NCBI GenBank assembly: GCA_002869095.1 | Contig: PKTO01000162.1 | Span: forward strand, 1-6,849 | Source of the DNA: Clostridiales bacterium | Lineage (GTDB): Bacteria; Bacillota; Clostridia; Peptostreptococcales; BM714 | DNA length: 6,849 nucleotides | Direction of reading: 5' to 3' | Notes under the pieces: generated by a model | What the model was told of the DNA's origin: nothing | Seen by the model: the letters and a program-made list of their open reading frames with translations, nothing else | The model's database searches: none | Part shown: in pieces, positions 6,359 through 6,849 of the stretch | Layout of the letters: each line of letters starts with the position of its first letter | How positions within the stretch are numbered: position 1 is the first letter of the stretch | Translations under genes and position numbers: made by a program

Positions 6359-6849
6359 ATGGAATTGAAAGATATGGTAATCGGCACGCTTGAAAGGGAA
6401 GTTGTTCCCGCGATGGGATGCACAGAACCCGTGGCGGTATCGCTTGGATGCGCAAAAGCAAGAGAGACGGCTGTCGGCAAAGGCGGATTGAAATCGATGG
6501 AAATTAAGGTCAGCGCCAACATATATAAGAATGGAATGGGAGTAGGGGTTCCGGGAACAAACGGAGAAATAGGTCTTGCGATTGCAGCAGCTCTTGGAGT
6601 TACAGGCGGCCATTCTGAAAAAGGGTTGAATCTTCTTTCGGATATTGATTCAAAGGCATTGGCGGAAGCCAAAAAAATGGTAGAGAGTGGAATGGTTAAT
6701 ATCGAAGAATCCGATGTAAAAGAAGGAGTATATGTGGATAGCGTGTTGACCTGCGAGAACGGTTTTGCGCGTTCAATAATAAAAACAAGACACAATAGAT
6801 TCATAAAAGTTGAAACCGACGAGGGAGTAATATTTGAGGAAACCGGCCA
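6359..6849 (+). CDS. cyuA: L-cysteine desulfidase, CyuA/CdsB (UPF0597) family, 3' end missing
   Basis: The first 163 residues are visible. Enzymes of this family split L-cysteine into pyruvate, ammonia and sulfide using an oxygen-sensitive [4Fe-4S] cluster, in the cytoplasm. The family hallmark MGCTEP (residues 19-24) is intact, including Cys21, the conserved Cys near the N-terminus of the methanogen and enteric homologues. It is followed by SANIYKNGMGVGVPGTNG (about 51-68) and an Ala/Gly-rich stretch with AAALGVTGGHSEKGL, also typical. The full proteins are around 400-430 residues, so over half is outside the window. The ATG at 6359 has GGGAGG at 6346-6351. The fold is shared with the alpha part of Fe-S L-serine dehydratases, so annotation as L-serine ammonia-lyase is the main alternative. 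Cysteine is favoured by MGCTEP and by the regulator arrangement. Confidence 0.88.
   Translation, partial: MELKDMVIGTLEREVVPAMGCTEPVAVSLGCAKARETAVGKGGLKSMEIKVSANIYKNGMGVGVPGTNGEIGLAIAAALGVTGGHSEKGLNLLSDIDSKALAEAKKMVESGMVNIEESDVKEGVYVDSVLTCENGFARSIIKTRHNRFIKVETDEGVIFEETG

Noticed and set aside
6340..6804. A 154-codon - strand ORF opposite the cysteine desulfidase
   Set aside because: The + strand frame carries MGCTEP and other family motifs, a ribosome site and a sigma-54 promoter; the - strand product is Ser/Pro-rich shadow sequence.

Overview
The window looks like chromosomal DNA of an anaerobic, low-to-mid GC Gram-positive bacterium, most likely a member of the Clostridia. The grounds are strong AGGAGG-like ribosome sites, a predicted lipoprotein deacetylase, abundant Fe-S proteins, an NSS-type amino-acid symporter with a tiny partner subunit, and a sigma-54 activator next to an Fe-S L-cysteine desulfidase. 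This genus-level placement is inference. All supported genes lie on the + strand, in three transcription blocks.

Block 1 (1-1548): the 3' part of a QueG-like two-cluster ferredoxin/reductase gene, overlapping by ATGA a lipoprotein of the NodB polysaccharide deacetylase family. The deacetylase frame is cut by an in-frame TAA at 745-747 that separates the signal peptide from all catalytic motifs. It is annotated as a broken gene.

Block 2 (1582-4204): a near-consensus sigma-A promoter drives proC (pyrroline-5-carboxylate reductase, GTG start), an NSS-family sodium-dependent transporter, and a 32-residue membrane peptide resembling the MetS-type small subunit. It closes with a strong intrinsic terminator. 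The block couples the last step of proline synthesis to uptake of an amino acid whose identity cannot be read from the sequence.

Block 3 (4230-end): a probable sigma-A promoter, a 51-residue single-pass membrane protein, and a 590-residue sigma-54 activator (Cys-rich GAF-like sensor, PAS, AAA+, Fis HTH). Next comes a compact 157-bp regulatory region, then the start of an L-cysteine desulfidase gene (CyuA/CdsB family) that runs off the window. The regulatory region holds three copies of an AGTATCAAAA(T/A)GA element, a hairpin terminator built from the same bases, and a sigma-54 promoter that matches the consensus at nearly every position.

The best candidate for a less-described system is block 3. 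It looks like a self-contained cysteine-responsive switch, in which the activator probably binds repeats that also form its own terminator and turns on the adjacent desulfidase. A conserved-looking small membrane protein is encoded in the same operon as the activator.
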